From Gordionus sp. m RMFG-2023 (Eukaryota; Nematomorpha; Gordioida; Chordodea; Parachordodidae), in NCBI RefSeq assembly GCF_954871325.1, contig NC_088779.1, positions 24,972,869 to 25,036,868 on the forward strand: 64,000 bases of DNA. Reading direction: 5' to 3'. The notes below the pieces were generated by a model. The model searched no databases. It was not told the origin of the DNA and was given only the letters and a program-made list of their open reading frames with translations. Both the position numbers and the translations under genes were made by a program. This document shows, piece after piece, positions 36,222 to 46,900 of this stretch (positions are counted from its first letter, which is position 1; every line of letters starts with the position of its first letter).

Positions 36222-36560
36222 TAGTTTAGGTAGTCACAATAGATAAGGTAGTCATAACATCACAATAGATAAGGTAGTCATAATAGGTAGTCATCTCCAT
36301 AGGTTAAGCACAAGGTAGAGTCATAATAGGTAGTCATCTCCATAGGTTAAGCAATCAACACAATAGGTAGTCATATAAATAGAGTCATCTCAATGGATTA
36401 AACAATCGTCACAATAGGTAGTCATATAAATAGAGTCATCTCAATGGATTAAGCAATCGTCACAATAGGTAGTCATATAAATAGAGTCATCTCAATGGAT
36501 TAAGCAATCGTCATAGATTAGATGGTCATCTCAGCAGATTAGGTAGTCATCTTTTTCTAG
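36222..36560. repeat. Minisatellite, main unit about 51 bp
   Basis: The unit contains CAATAGGTAGTCATATAAAT and AGAGTCATCTCAATGGATTA and occurs three times nearly unchanged. It is flanked on both sides by shorter, more diverged AGGTAGTCAT-type units. It lies just before the right LTR. Confidence 0.85.
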
Positions 36561-37337
36561 TCCACCACCCAAAGGGCACCATGCAAAGAATAAGGTTGGA
36601 GACGATATGGTGCGAGGTTCGAGTCAGTAAAAATATATTTTATTAACTAATTTCTTTTTCTTATCTTAAGGTATTTATACCTTTTCTAAAATATAAATTA
36701 GAATATAAAACAAAATACAAAAAAGTAAAATAATATATAAAAAAGTAAGGTTACGCCGTTTATAAAATAAAATTAGATTATAACAAAAATAATAAAAGTT
36801 CAAATGCAAAAAACAAAAAATAAGATAAAGGAATAACGCAACAAATAAAAATAATACAAAATATATTGACAGAATTCAAATTTTTTTTATTGCATATCTA
36901 ATTAAACAGAAAAATATATTATAATATGATAATAAAGAACATGCGATCAAGTTAATAAGGAAATTAAAATTCTTATTAACTTAATTATAATGCCAAACCA
37001 ATTTTTATAGCAAATAGTTTTTCCTATTGTTATTTTAATAGTTCTAGCTAGGAAAAGCTTTCACAAGCAGTTGTATACCCTGTTGTTAATCTATCACCAT
37101 TAGGTTGATATAGAATTGACAAATGGCTATATTTAATTAAAACTTTTTTAATCCCGAATATTCGAATAATGTGGTTCGAAAAAAATATATCTGTCTAATA
37201 ATTTAATTCTTATAATTCATCGGATATTTAAATTAATCGAATCTAAAAATTCTTTTATTCGTATTCGAACAAAACGAATAATATATTAATCATATTCAAT
37301 ACTATTAGATTCGTTTTTCAATGGGTCTACCTCTAAT

Positions 37338-39415
37338 AGCTGTAATGTAATGATTTAAATATTTGACGGAGGGGCTATAAAATTGTTGTATATATAATAA
37401 GATGATCAAAATCCCACAATTATTAAACTCATCAAGTTTTAATATATGCATACCAGAGATGGGAAAATTATAAACTAGGTCGATTTTTTATAAACGACAT
37501 AAAAACATTACTATAAATACTCACACTTTGGGAATTTTTGGGAGGAGACTTTCTAATTAATAAAAAGCCTTAGAAAATCAATAAATCCTAACATAGATAT
37601 TTAAAGAGGGGCTTAAAACTATAGAGGATCTTTTTTGAGAGTCGAACTACCTTTCTAAACTTCCAATTTTTCCTAAAGAAAATTATTTTGGTAATTTCAG
37701 AAATAATAATATTCATACATACTCATACTTATAATTTTATAATATATCCCTTTTATGTTTCTGTTGTTTTTTATTTATATTATTACTATTATTTTTAAAT
37801 TAAATATTTTTTAAAATAAAACATTTGATTAAATGTCAGGTAAAATATTTTGTATGTCTATTATATGTTTCGAGTTTTGCAGATTTCAATGGGAATTAAA
37901 ATTTTTTGAAATGGGCTAGCACGTAGTAATGACAAGTTTTATTTTGTTGTTTCTATTAATAAAAATAAGTTATTCTGACATAAATTCCAACAATAAAGGT
38001 AAAAATTTTAGATATCTTTAAAATATATCTTAACAATATTTTATAATATTAAAAAACTAAATTTAATATAGTTACACCCACTTTTAATATATAGGGTTTA
38101 TAAAAAATTATAATATAAATATCTAAGATATTTATAAATATATGCATAAATTTGTTTACATCGAGTAATAACATATTTTTTTTAAAGAAATATAATTATC
38201 AATAACATTCAATGTTTTTTACACATCTAGTAATTGTTTTAAAATAAATACTGTTTAACAAATGAGAATTTAACACATTCCACTAAATTAACATATTTGA
38301 GTTCTTTATATATTTTTTAAATAAACTAACTTTTCTCTTATTTTATTCTTATTAAAAAGTGGTATGAGTGCAGTTCTGCAAGTCATTACCACAAAATTTG
38401 ATTTTTAATTTGAACCATAATGCCATTGAATTTTAACTAAGTTCATATTCACAATGTATTTTTCTTCATGTGTTGGTCATTAAAATAATTCCACAATAAA
38501 GTTTATAGCAGGAAAAGAAAAAGATACTTTCCATAGTACTAATATTAGTTTTTCAGTATTTTTCTAAAAAAATAAAAGCAAAGATAATTAAAGTGTATAT
38601 AAAAGATGTCTAAAGTATTAAAGAAAATACTGGTCTCATATATTTTACACAAATCTTTTTAAAATTATAAATATTTTTTAATTCAATCATATAATATGAA
38701 ACTTTTTTATAAGTTACAAATCATTGGTAAATTTCAAACTACAAAACTAATTAATAAAAAAATAATTTATAAGATTTTTTAATAATAATAACATTTTATA
38801 CCAATACTAAAATTGTTATTTTTTTTATGAATTCCAAACCATTAATCCTTTTATTAATCTTTAAAAATATATATTTCAATATTTTTTTTCAAATTCTTGA
38901 ATATTTTATTTTTTCAATTTTGTATATATGTTAGCGGCAATATGTTTTTTGTGTCAATGAGTTATTTTTTTTTAACTTTAGATAATTTTTTGAATAAGAT
39001 TTTTTTAAAATTTATAAATCTGATTTTGCCTGAAATATATTCCAGCATGTTTAGAATACATTTCTTATGAATTGTATACAATTTTGCTGTCAATCTTTAA
39101 GTCATTTTTTTTATGAAATATTTATGGATGACACATATAAATTATATTATAAATTCAAAAGTTTATGATAAAATTGTCTAATAGGTTAGGTATAAAATGT
39201 AATCTATAAGTATAACTACAATAATATAATCTTTTATTATAATAATATAATATTAAGTATAGGTATAATAATTTGTGGAATAATTTTGTAAGAAAAAATT
39301 TTAAGATTTGTATTCTAGCTTTACTATATCTAAATTGACATCTTTTATTTATTTTTATCAAAATAAAGAAAAGATAAAAATATATTTAAATATTCATAAA
39401 TATGGATTTATATTA
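37338..39415. other. Gene-free AT-rich DNA
   Basis: About 2 kb of very AT-rich sequence with long T- and A-runs. No coding exon, inverted repeat with clear ends, or tandem array was found here. Confidence 0.4.
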
Positions 39416-39423
39416 TCTTTAAT

Positions 39424-41870
39424 CAGTGACCCCTACAATGGGGGGGGGGGTCCGAAGCAACTGCTTCTATAAATTTCTATGGGGGTACTTTTTTTTTTTT
39501 AATTTTTTTATTTATTTTTTTAAAATTTTTTATGGTCGATGTTTAGCAAATTAGTTTGTTATCCGATATTTCTTATCATAAAATTATTTTTCCACTTTCA
39601 AGATTTGGCGCAAAATTAAAATTTTATCAAAGGGAATAGTAAAAATTTAAATATTTAATCTTATATATAATCATTTATAATTTCTAGATCATTGTCAAAA
39701 TATGCCCAAAAATATTAACCAAAAAAAATATAAATGCTTGATTAAAAATTAAGATGGCAATATGATGAGCCTTATTAAACTTATTGCAGATTCTAGCCTG
39801 TTCTTAAAATGTATATACAAGATAATGAAGAAAGAAGAAGTGAGAAAAAAATTAAGGGATTAAAATCTAAATTATATTCAAATCTGTTATCATATAATAA
39901 CATAAATATTCTTATTGAAACCTTGAAAAATATGGTTATAAAAAAATTCAAAAGGAGATTGAATTCAACAGGTGCTATTCAATTATAGATGATGGCACAT
40001 ATGATGTATCGAAATCAGAAGCAATAGCTTTGATAGTGAGATATGTTGAAAATAGCGAGACACCTAAGCCCGTTGAAAGGCTGATTAGACATTTATTGTA
40101 CGGGAAATACAACGGGCCTCGATATTAAAAAGAATATAATATCCAAGCTTGGCTCCATGAATCTACCCCTCGAATTCCTAGTGGGGCAAAGCTATGATGG
40201 CACCTCAAACATGAGTGGAAGAATTAATGGAGTGCAGGCTTTGATTAGAGCGGAGGCGCCAAAGGCAGCTTTTATTTGGTGCTATTGTCACCGATTAAAT
40301 TTAATAGTTGTTCAATTATGCCAATTAGTAAAAGAGCTGCGAAATGTCTTGGGAATATTAGACGAAATTTACGTATATTTTAATGGTGTTAAAAGATATG
40401 AAGTGCTCAAAACATGTCAGAGTGATTTACTGACAAAATCACATAGATTTTTACGCATCAAGAATACCACTCGATAATATTATCTTAATTGTTTCGATAT
40501 ATAATGTTTATTTTATATTTATAGAAGCTGGCTAACATCATATAAGGCCATTGTAAATTTTTTCCTATTTTATGATGCTTTGAGGGCAGCTTTGGCAAAT
40601 TTAAAGGATTCTGAAGATCCTGCCACTTCCACTATGGCTAGTGCTCTAGTCTATAGAATAGAAAAATTTGATTTTATTTTATCACTATGTGTTTTGGATA
40701 AAATATTGTTGATAACAAGCTTGGCTTGTACAAAATTGCAAACCATTTCGAAGGATATAGGGTTTGCAATAAATCAAATTCAATTGGCAAAAGATTGCCT
40801 GATTAATATGAGAAGTATAATTTAAATTATTATCTTTTATTATTTTATAATCCTAAAATTGATAATAACACTGAATTTTTGGATGTCTTTTCAAAGGCCC
40901 AAGATTTTATGAAGAAGAGAAATTTACCTTTTGATTTTGAAAGTTCAAGACTTCAAACATTACAATCCAAAAAGGAGAGGTATATATATATACTTTCATC
41001 ATTAAATATAATATTTTATTTTAGCTTTAAAATCAGTGTGTTTTATGCTGCACTTGATATGCAGTTTAGTGAAAGATTTAACGATGAATCGATAAAATTT
41101 TTGAGTCAAACATCATTTTTTACCCCAAAGGGAATGGCGGAAAAGGCAATTGTTAAAGATGATATCAAGGATATCTGTGAATTTTATCAATAAATACAAG
41201 TCAAGTTTTTGAGGAAATGTTGATGTTTAGAAATATTTATAAAATGGCTAAAACGGGGGACGTAATTATTACTCGTGACCTAGAGGTTAAAGAAGATTTG
41301 TCAGATTCTGAGAATTGTAAATTTATTTAATTAAAATATTTTTACTAATACATTATTTAGCTTCTTCTGATGATGATAATAATTCTGAGATGAATGATTC
41401 AGACTGGAGAAACTATTCATTTATTTTACCTTATCGTCTGCTTATAAATTTTTCTGCTTTCCCAAATTTAACAATTTTATATAAATATTTATTAACTATT
41501 CCTACTACATCATGTACTGCCGAAAGGGTCATGAGTAAAATTAAAACAAGACTTCGTAGTGTCATGAAAGATCCATTTCTTAATTGATTTAACCATTTTA
41601 TCAATGGAAAATAATTTATTTAAACAATTAAATATTGATGAAATTATAAATTCTTTTGCTTTCTCTTCCCCTAATTTATCTAAATTATTAATTTAAAAAT
41701 AATATTTTTAAAGCATATATTTTTTACATTATATTTATATTATAATAAATATTGATGCAATAAAAATTATTTTTGAAATTTATTGGTGTCAAAAAATAAT
41801 TTACAATGGGGGGGGGGTTACTTTAGGGGGGTATTCTGCTTCTATCCCTCAAAAAGTGTAGGGGTCACTG
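39424..41870 (+). mobile_element. hAT transposon with ZMYM-like transposase
   Basis: The 14-base terminal repeats CAGTGACCCCTACA are identical at both ends. A perfect 8-bp duplication TCTTTAAT lies on each side (39416-39423 and 41871-41878). G-runs lie just inside both termini. It encodes a recognisable transposase on the plus strand and lies between the JIP and ErbB genes. The perfect flanks suggest a recent insertion. Confidence 0.93.
39940..41587 (+). pseudogene. hAT transposase (DUF4371/ZMYM type), split reading
   Basis: Pieces in order: CYSIIDDGTYDVSKSEA near 39980 (catalytic-domain start), GQSYDGTSNMSG and CYCHRLNLIV (40157-40477), TSYKAIVNFF then NLKDSEDPAT (from 40526), a helical insertion domain (40870-41192), and TSCTAERVMSKIKTRLRS (41510-41560), the C-terminal dimerisation motif. 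These match the ZMYM1-like branch of hAT transposases. Gaps such as 40478-40525 look like short introns ending in TAG, but the first lacks a GT donor, and a stop precedes the SYDG piece. It is either intron-bearing or partly decayed; I favour decayed. Confidence 0.7.
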
Positions 41871-41982
41871 TCTTTAATTGATTGGTTCTGATAACTAATT
41901 TCCAAATAATGATATACATTTTTTTTTGTATGATATGAAAATTTAATGAATATAAAAGTTTGTAAAATCATACTGTATTTAC

Positions 41983-42200
41983 TAGGCCTATTCAATGAAT
42001 ATGAAATGAATGGTGCATTATTCAAACAAATCGAATAATTCATAGTATTCTGAATAATAAAATTTACTATTTGTAATTAAATAATTCACAGGAAAATATT
42101 TTGGCATAATTTTTATTTATTATTATGATGTAATGATAAAGAACATGCAATCAAATTATAGCAAAATTAAATGATGGTTTTTCTTATCGGTTTAGAGATA
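41983..42200. mobile_element. Truncated TAGGCCTA-family MITE
   Basis: It starts TAGGCCTATTCAATGAAT and shares several words in order with the copy at 34477-37329, including AATAATAAAATTTACTATTT and AAAGAACATGC. The right terminus was not found. It ends about 400 bases before the ErbB start codon. Confidence 0.55.
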
Positions 42201-42607
42201 CATAGATTAATTTTATTTCTTATAAAAATGATTTAATAGTCCATAAAAATTTTTTTTTATTAGGATTAATTATTATTTTGGAATGAATCACTGGTGTTAA
42301 AATTGAAGTATCAAATATATCTGCTTAACAGGAAATTATGAAAAGAATAATAACTATGTTTTGCTTAATATAACCAAGTTATAATAAACCTTGAAAGGGA
42401 TAGTTTATAGATTTTATGAGTTAATATTTTTATTGAACAAGTTGCCATCTAATATTAACTTTTAAATGTTATATTAATTTATAGTAATATTTGCACATAA
42501 GTTTTTATAAGATAAAAATTGTTAGAACTATAAGGAGCCCAATTTACATTATATCTATTTTAAAATAATTTAATCTTTATATTTAAAGTTATATAATATA
42601 TTTACAT

Positions 42608-43976
42608 ATGCTTTTAATCATTTACTTTAATATATTGATTTTAGTTTGTCAGGGGAATGTTTTTGATGATCATGACTTATTGGGTATATCAATATTTAAA
42701 AATTGTCACACAATACTTGGAAATTTAATAATCAATGGTTTAAGAGAAGAGGATGATATTTCGGACCTTAATTCAATACACCAAATAAAAGGATATCTGA
42801 TGATCATTAATGTGTCAAAGAAAGTTTTGCAATTTCCTAACCTACAATTAATTCAAGGGGTAACAACCTACAATGGCTACAGTCTGATAGTTGAAAACAA
42901 TTCAAAAATTCAAATCGTAGATGGTTCAGAATTTATTTTGGGATTGGAATTTTTAGAACTGCCATCTTTGGTCGAAATATTGAAAGGAAATGTTATCTTT
43001 CAAAACAACCCACGGTTTTGTTATAATATAGATAGCCAGATTTTGTGGAACGATTTATGGGGTGAACCTGCCAATCAACACGTAAATGCAATTTACGACC
43101 ACAAATGCTATAACGAGGCTATCACATGCCCTTCAGAATGCTCGAATGGCTTGGCCAAATACAAATACTCAATGCATTTTAATAGCCCTTCCTACTGCTG
43201 GTCACACACTGTATGCCAAACTCTGACCCGTACCTATTGCCATTCACTGTGTCATGCCAAGTCACGCTGCATTGGCCCAGAAAAAAGGCATTGCTGCAAT
43301 CCCGAATGCATGGGACTCTGCTCAACCGATTCCCCTTCTAATTGCACATTGGGCTGCAAACATTTTACAGATTTATCTGATAAGAGTCATAATTCAATGT
43401 TTTTATCATCGTCTCTAAGTCACTACAATGGTTACATTGGTGGTAAATGCGTGATGGATTGTAACATTAATTCTGGCTATGATCTGGCCCTGAAATACAT
43501 ACAAGATGGCATTAATACTCCCAAAAAGACACCAAATTTGCAACAACACAGAACATTGATATACAAGGATTTTTGTCTATTGAACAATTGTCCGCACAAC
43601 ACTTACTCCCTTAACTATTTGTGCCTAGATCAATGTCCCATTCAAAGAGGCTTCACTGAGTCGGGGAACACTTGCCTACCTTGCCGGAAAAAATCGTTCA
43701 AAGATGGTTCTTCAGAATTTGGCATGATTAACACGATCGATCATTTACCCGATGTGGAAAAATATTGGTGCCCTAATTATTGCAGTGCCGGTGGTTCTTA
43801 CATGAAATTTGCCGATGTTGGAACATATAAAAACTGCGAAATAGTTTTAGGCGATATCAATATTGTGAAGGAATCCTTTGAAAATGCGAGTTATTTGAAT
43901 GGAAGAGGAGGATTGGATCTTTTGGAGCAGAACTTGGGAAGCGTTCGGATAATTATGGGCTATTTGAAAATTCAAT
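42608..43976 (+). CDS. EGFR: ErbB exon 1: signal peptide, L1, furin-like domain, start of L2
   Basis: One unusually large exon of 456 codons. After the signal peptide comes L1: ISIFKNCHTILGNLIINGL, then IQLIQG-type leucine-rich turns and NNPRFCYN. The furin-like domain follows (CPSECSNG, SYCWSHTVCQTLTRTYC, RCIGPEKRHCCNPECMGLC), matching EGFR domain II landmarks CWGPG...CQKLTKTIC and CCHNQCAAGC, but with CWSH in place of CWGPG. A segment of about 80 residues between 43380 and 43600 is longer than in vertebrates. L2 starts at TYKNCEIVLGDI and is cut by the intron inside MGYLKIQ. Confidence 0.95.
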
Positions 43977-46900
43977 GTATTTTTTTTAAGATAATTGAAC
44001 ATAATAAAATCAAAGACCTGCAGCGCCGGGCCGTATTAATTTTTTTAAAATATACCTAGGCCGAACCGGGCCGGGCTTTTTTAAAAAAAATATACCAGGA
44101 CCGGGTTACATATTTTAAATCGCCATTATTAGCTATAACAATTAGAAAAATCCGGGTCGGGCCTTGCAAATGGTACTTCTGCAGATTTCTGAATAAAATT
44201 AAGGGAAAATTTTCTTTGAGTAAATGAAATGCTTTGCATTGTTTAGTAGAAAAAAGAAAAAAAGGAAAGGTTCACCCCTATGTATTTCGATCACGATTCA
44301 ACCGACCCTTTTCGATTTTTATGAATAATTAAATACAAGCTAAGGTTCGTTTCGTGTAATCTATATGTCAGGCAAAATTTCAGCCTCCTAGCTCTTTATA
44401 CTTTTTGAAAATATGAGGGCTAGAAGCATTAAAAATGGTTTCTTTTTCTTTAATTGATTTTTAGGTTTCATTTAATTAATGATTGATTAAAAACTACACG
44501 CTTTGTAATTAATAAATTTTTGAAAATATAACATATCTACTTAATATTTTTTTAAAAAAACAATTTTTTAGGCAACTTTTGCTCAGGAAAATATTTAAAA
44601 AACTTCGTACAGGAGAATGAGTCTCTAATTTTATTAAAATTTTAAACCATTTAATATTACTAGAGATCCTAGCGAGCCAGTATCTTCCCTCTTTGTAACC
44701 AATCACTTCTTTTCAAATATCCGGTTCATAACCGAATAATAAAAATTTATATGAAATCGAAAAATTATTTTATTTAAAATATGTGAAATTATTAAACAAA
44801 AATAAAAATCATCTATAGATTAATAAAATATTGAATAGAAGGAAATAAAGAAATATATTTTTATTGAATTAAATTTTACTTTCTATGAATAAGAGGGTTA
44901 AAAAATTTAATTTTTTAAGATCTAGTACTAAACCCTGACGGATAATTAAGATTCTTAGATCTCAAAATTGGTATCCGTGTAAAAATTAAACCCGGTACAA
45001 CTCTAACAATTTTTATTCTATATGATTACAAAAAAAATTAGAGATAAGATTTTACATAATCATAGGTAAAATTAATATAAAAAAAATCTAGTTAAAAATA
45101 TATGTACAAAATTATTTATTATACCATAGATAGACGTTTTTTATTTTCTTCCCCGGAATAATTATGTTTTTATATAGTTACCTCAAAATTTTATTTCTTA
45201 AATAAAATTTTTAATAATTATTTATTTCAAAAGATTTTTTGTCTATAGATGTAAACTAATAAAAACGATAAAATTTTAACCTCCTGGTATATTCAATTTT
45301 AAAATGAGATTAAGTGGTTTGCCAAGCCCCGGGGTTTACCTAACCCCAGTCTCCCCTATTGCTTAAATTTTATTAAAATCGGAGCTACCCCTATATGGGA
45401 TCTTTAAATATCTTTCTGCAAAAAATGCGATAAATTTATTAAATTAATCTTTAATAAAATAAAAACAACTCATATAAAAACAACCAATTTTTCATACTTC
45501 TAACCCCTTGATATCTTCAAAAGTATAACAACTTGGAGGCTGAAATTTTGGGCAAATATAGCTTATTACAAACCTTAGCATCTTTACTAAATTTGAAAAA
45601 ATTTCAAAACAAGGTCATCCGAAAATCATGTTTTTATTTATAACCCTTTTGGAAGTGATTTTATTATCGATAAGGATGGTTATTGGCTCATTTTTTCTTT
45701 AATTTTATTTGATGTCTTTAGAAGAGAAAGTAGCTCGGTAGTTACTTATTACCACAATATTTAAATGTATTTTTTAAATTATCTTGTTTCTTTTACCTTT
45801 TAAAAAAACACGAATGATGCCAAAAACAACCTTGTTTTTTATAAATAAATATGAATTTTCGGAGAAAGTACCTTTTAAAATAAATTATATATTATTAGGT
45901 AATAATTATACTATGTTAAATAATCGTTTTGCTATGTTTTTTATACACATGCCTTATTTTAAATTGATAAATACTGTGTTTTAAATTAAAATTTTATGTA
46001 TTAAATTAGAAAATACTAATTAATTTAAAAAAATGCTATTAATTAATTATTGCTATAAATTAATAAAACAATGTTTCAAATTTTAAAAAAGTGATCTAAA
46101 AATTCTCTATATATGATATGAATATATCTCAGGTCTATACATTAATTAACTTTAATTTTATATTTCAATTAACTAACTAAATAACTTATTGTATATTAGA
46201 TATTTTATGAACTTTTTTTAAAGAAAGAAAAATTTAGCTAGAGCATGTTTGTATTATGATTTATTCAACAAATTTTTTGCACAATATATAAAACTAAATT
46301 ATATTTATACAATAAAAAAATAAGGGTTGTGCATTTGACCGGTCAAATACGTTTCAGTCAATTGACCGATATTTGACCGATCAAATGTGGTCAAATTCAA
46401 ATATAAGTTTTTTAAAGTTAATATTAACTTTATTTTGAATATAATATTAAAATGAATCTATAATATTAATTTTTTAAATTCATTGTCATTCAATAACTAA
46501 CGTGTAGCTATCTGTAGCAGATTCTTGTTCTGATTCATATTCAATATTATCATTTTCTTTAAGATTTTTTAATCAATTTTCCTGATGTCTTAGATCTTCA
46601 ATCGATTCCTATTTACGTAAGAATATTAAACCAAATCGACCTATTTCTTTCTAAAGAAGAAGTAGATCTAGGAATTGTTAGTCTCTGGGAAGAGTAGACA
46701 AAGTTTAATCTATTAACTTGAAATCGGAATTGATTGTTTCTGGAAATTACTACTTTCCACATAATTTGCTAATTAAACATGCTGTTTTTGCTTCTAAAAT
46801 TAATTATATCACTTTAAATATTTTGGTCATCACTACCTTGTAAAATAGCTAATTCTTGTATTATATCACATACTTCATTAATTTCACTGCTAGTGAGTTC

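Larger units (their letters stand above)
34620..36843. mobile_element. Non-coding LTR retroelement (TRIM/LARD-like)
   Basis: Two direct repeats of 262 bases, 34620-34881 and 36582-36843, begin TG and end CA. They are flanked by a 5-bp target duplication AATAA. The LTRs are almost identical, so the insertion is young. The internal 1.7 kb has no gag, pol or env that I can recognise and instead holds two minisatellites (near 35228-35345 and 36222-36560). It is therefore a non-autonomous relic that would have depended on another element's enzymes. Family within LTR elements not determined. Confidence 0.85.
34477..37329. mobile_element. hAT MITE, TAGGCCTATGCAAAAACG family, split by an LTR element
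   Basis: The left end TAGGCCTATGCAAAAACGAA is mirrored at the right by a reverse complement reading TAGACCCATTGAAAAACGAA. The flanks CCTTTAAT and CCTCTAAT agree at 7 of 8 positions. Removing the LTR element at 34620-36843 leaves about 625 bases of MITE. A second, truncated copy begins at 41983, sharing TAGGCCTATTCAATGAAT and an internal AATGATAAAGAACATGC word. Confidence 0.8.
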
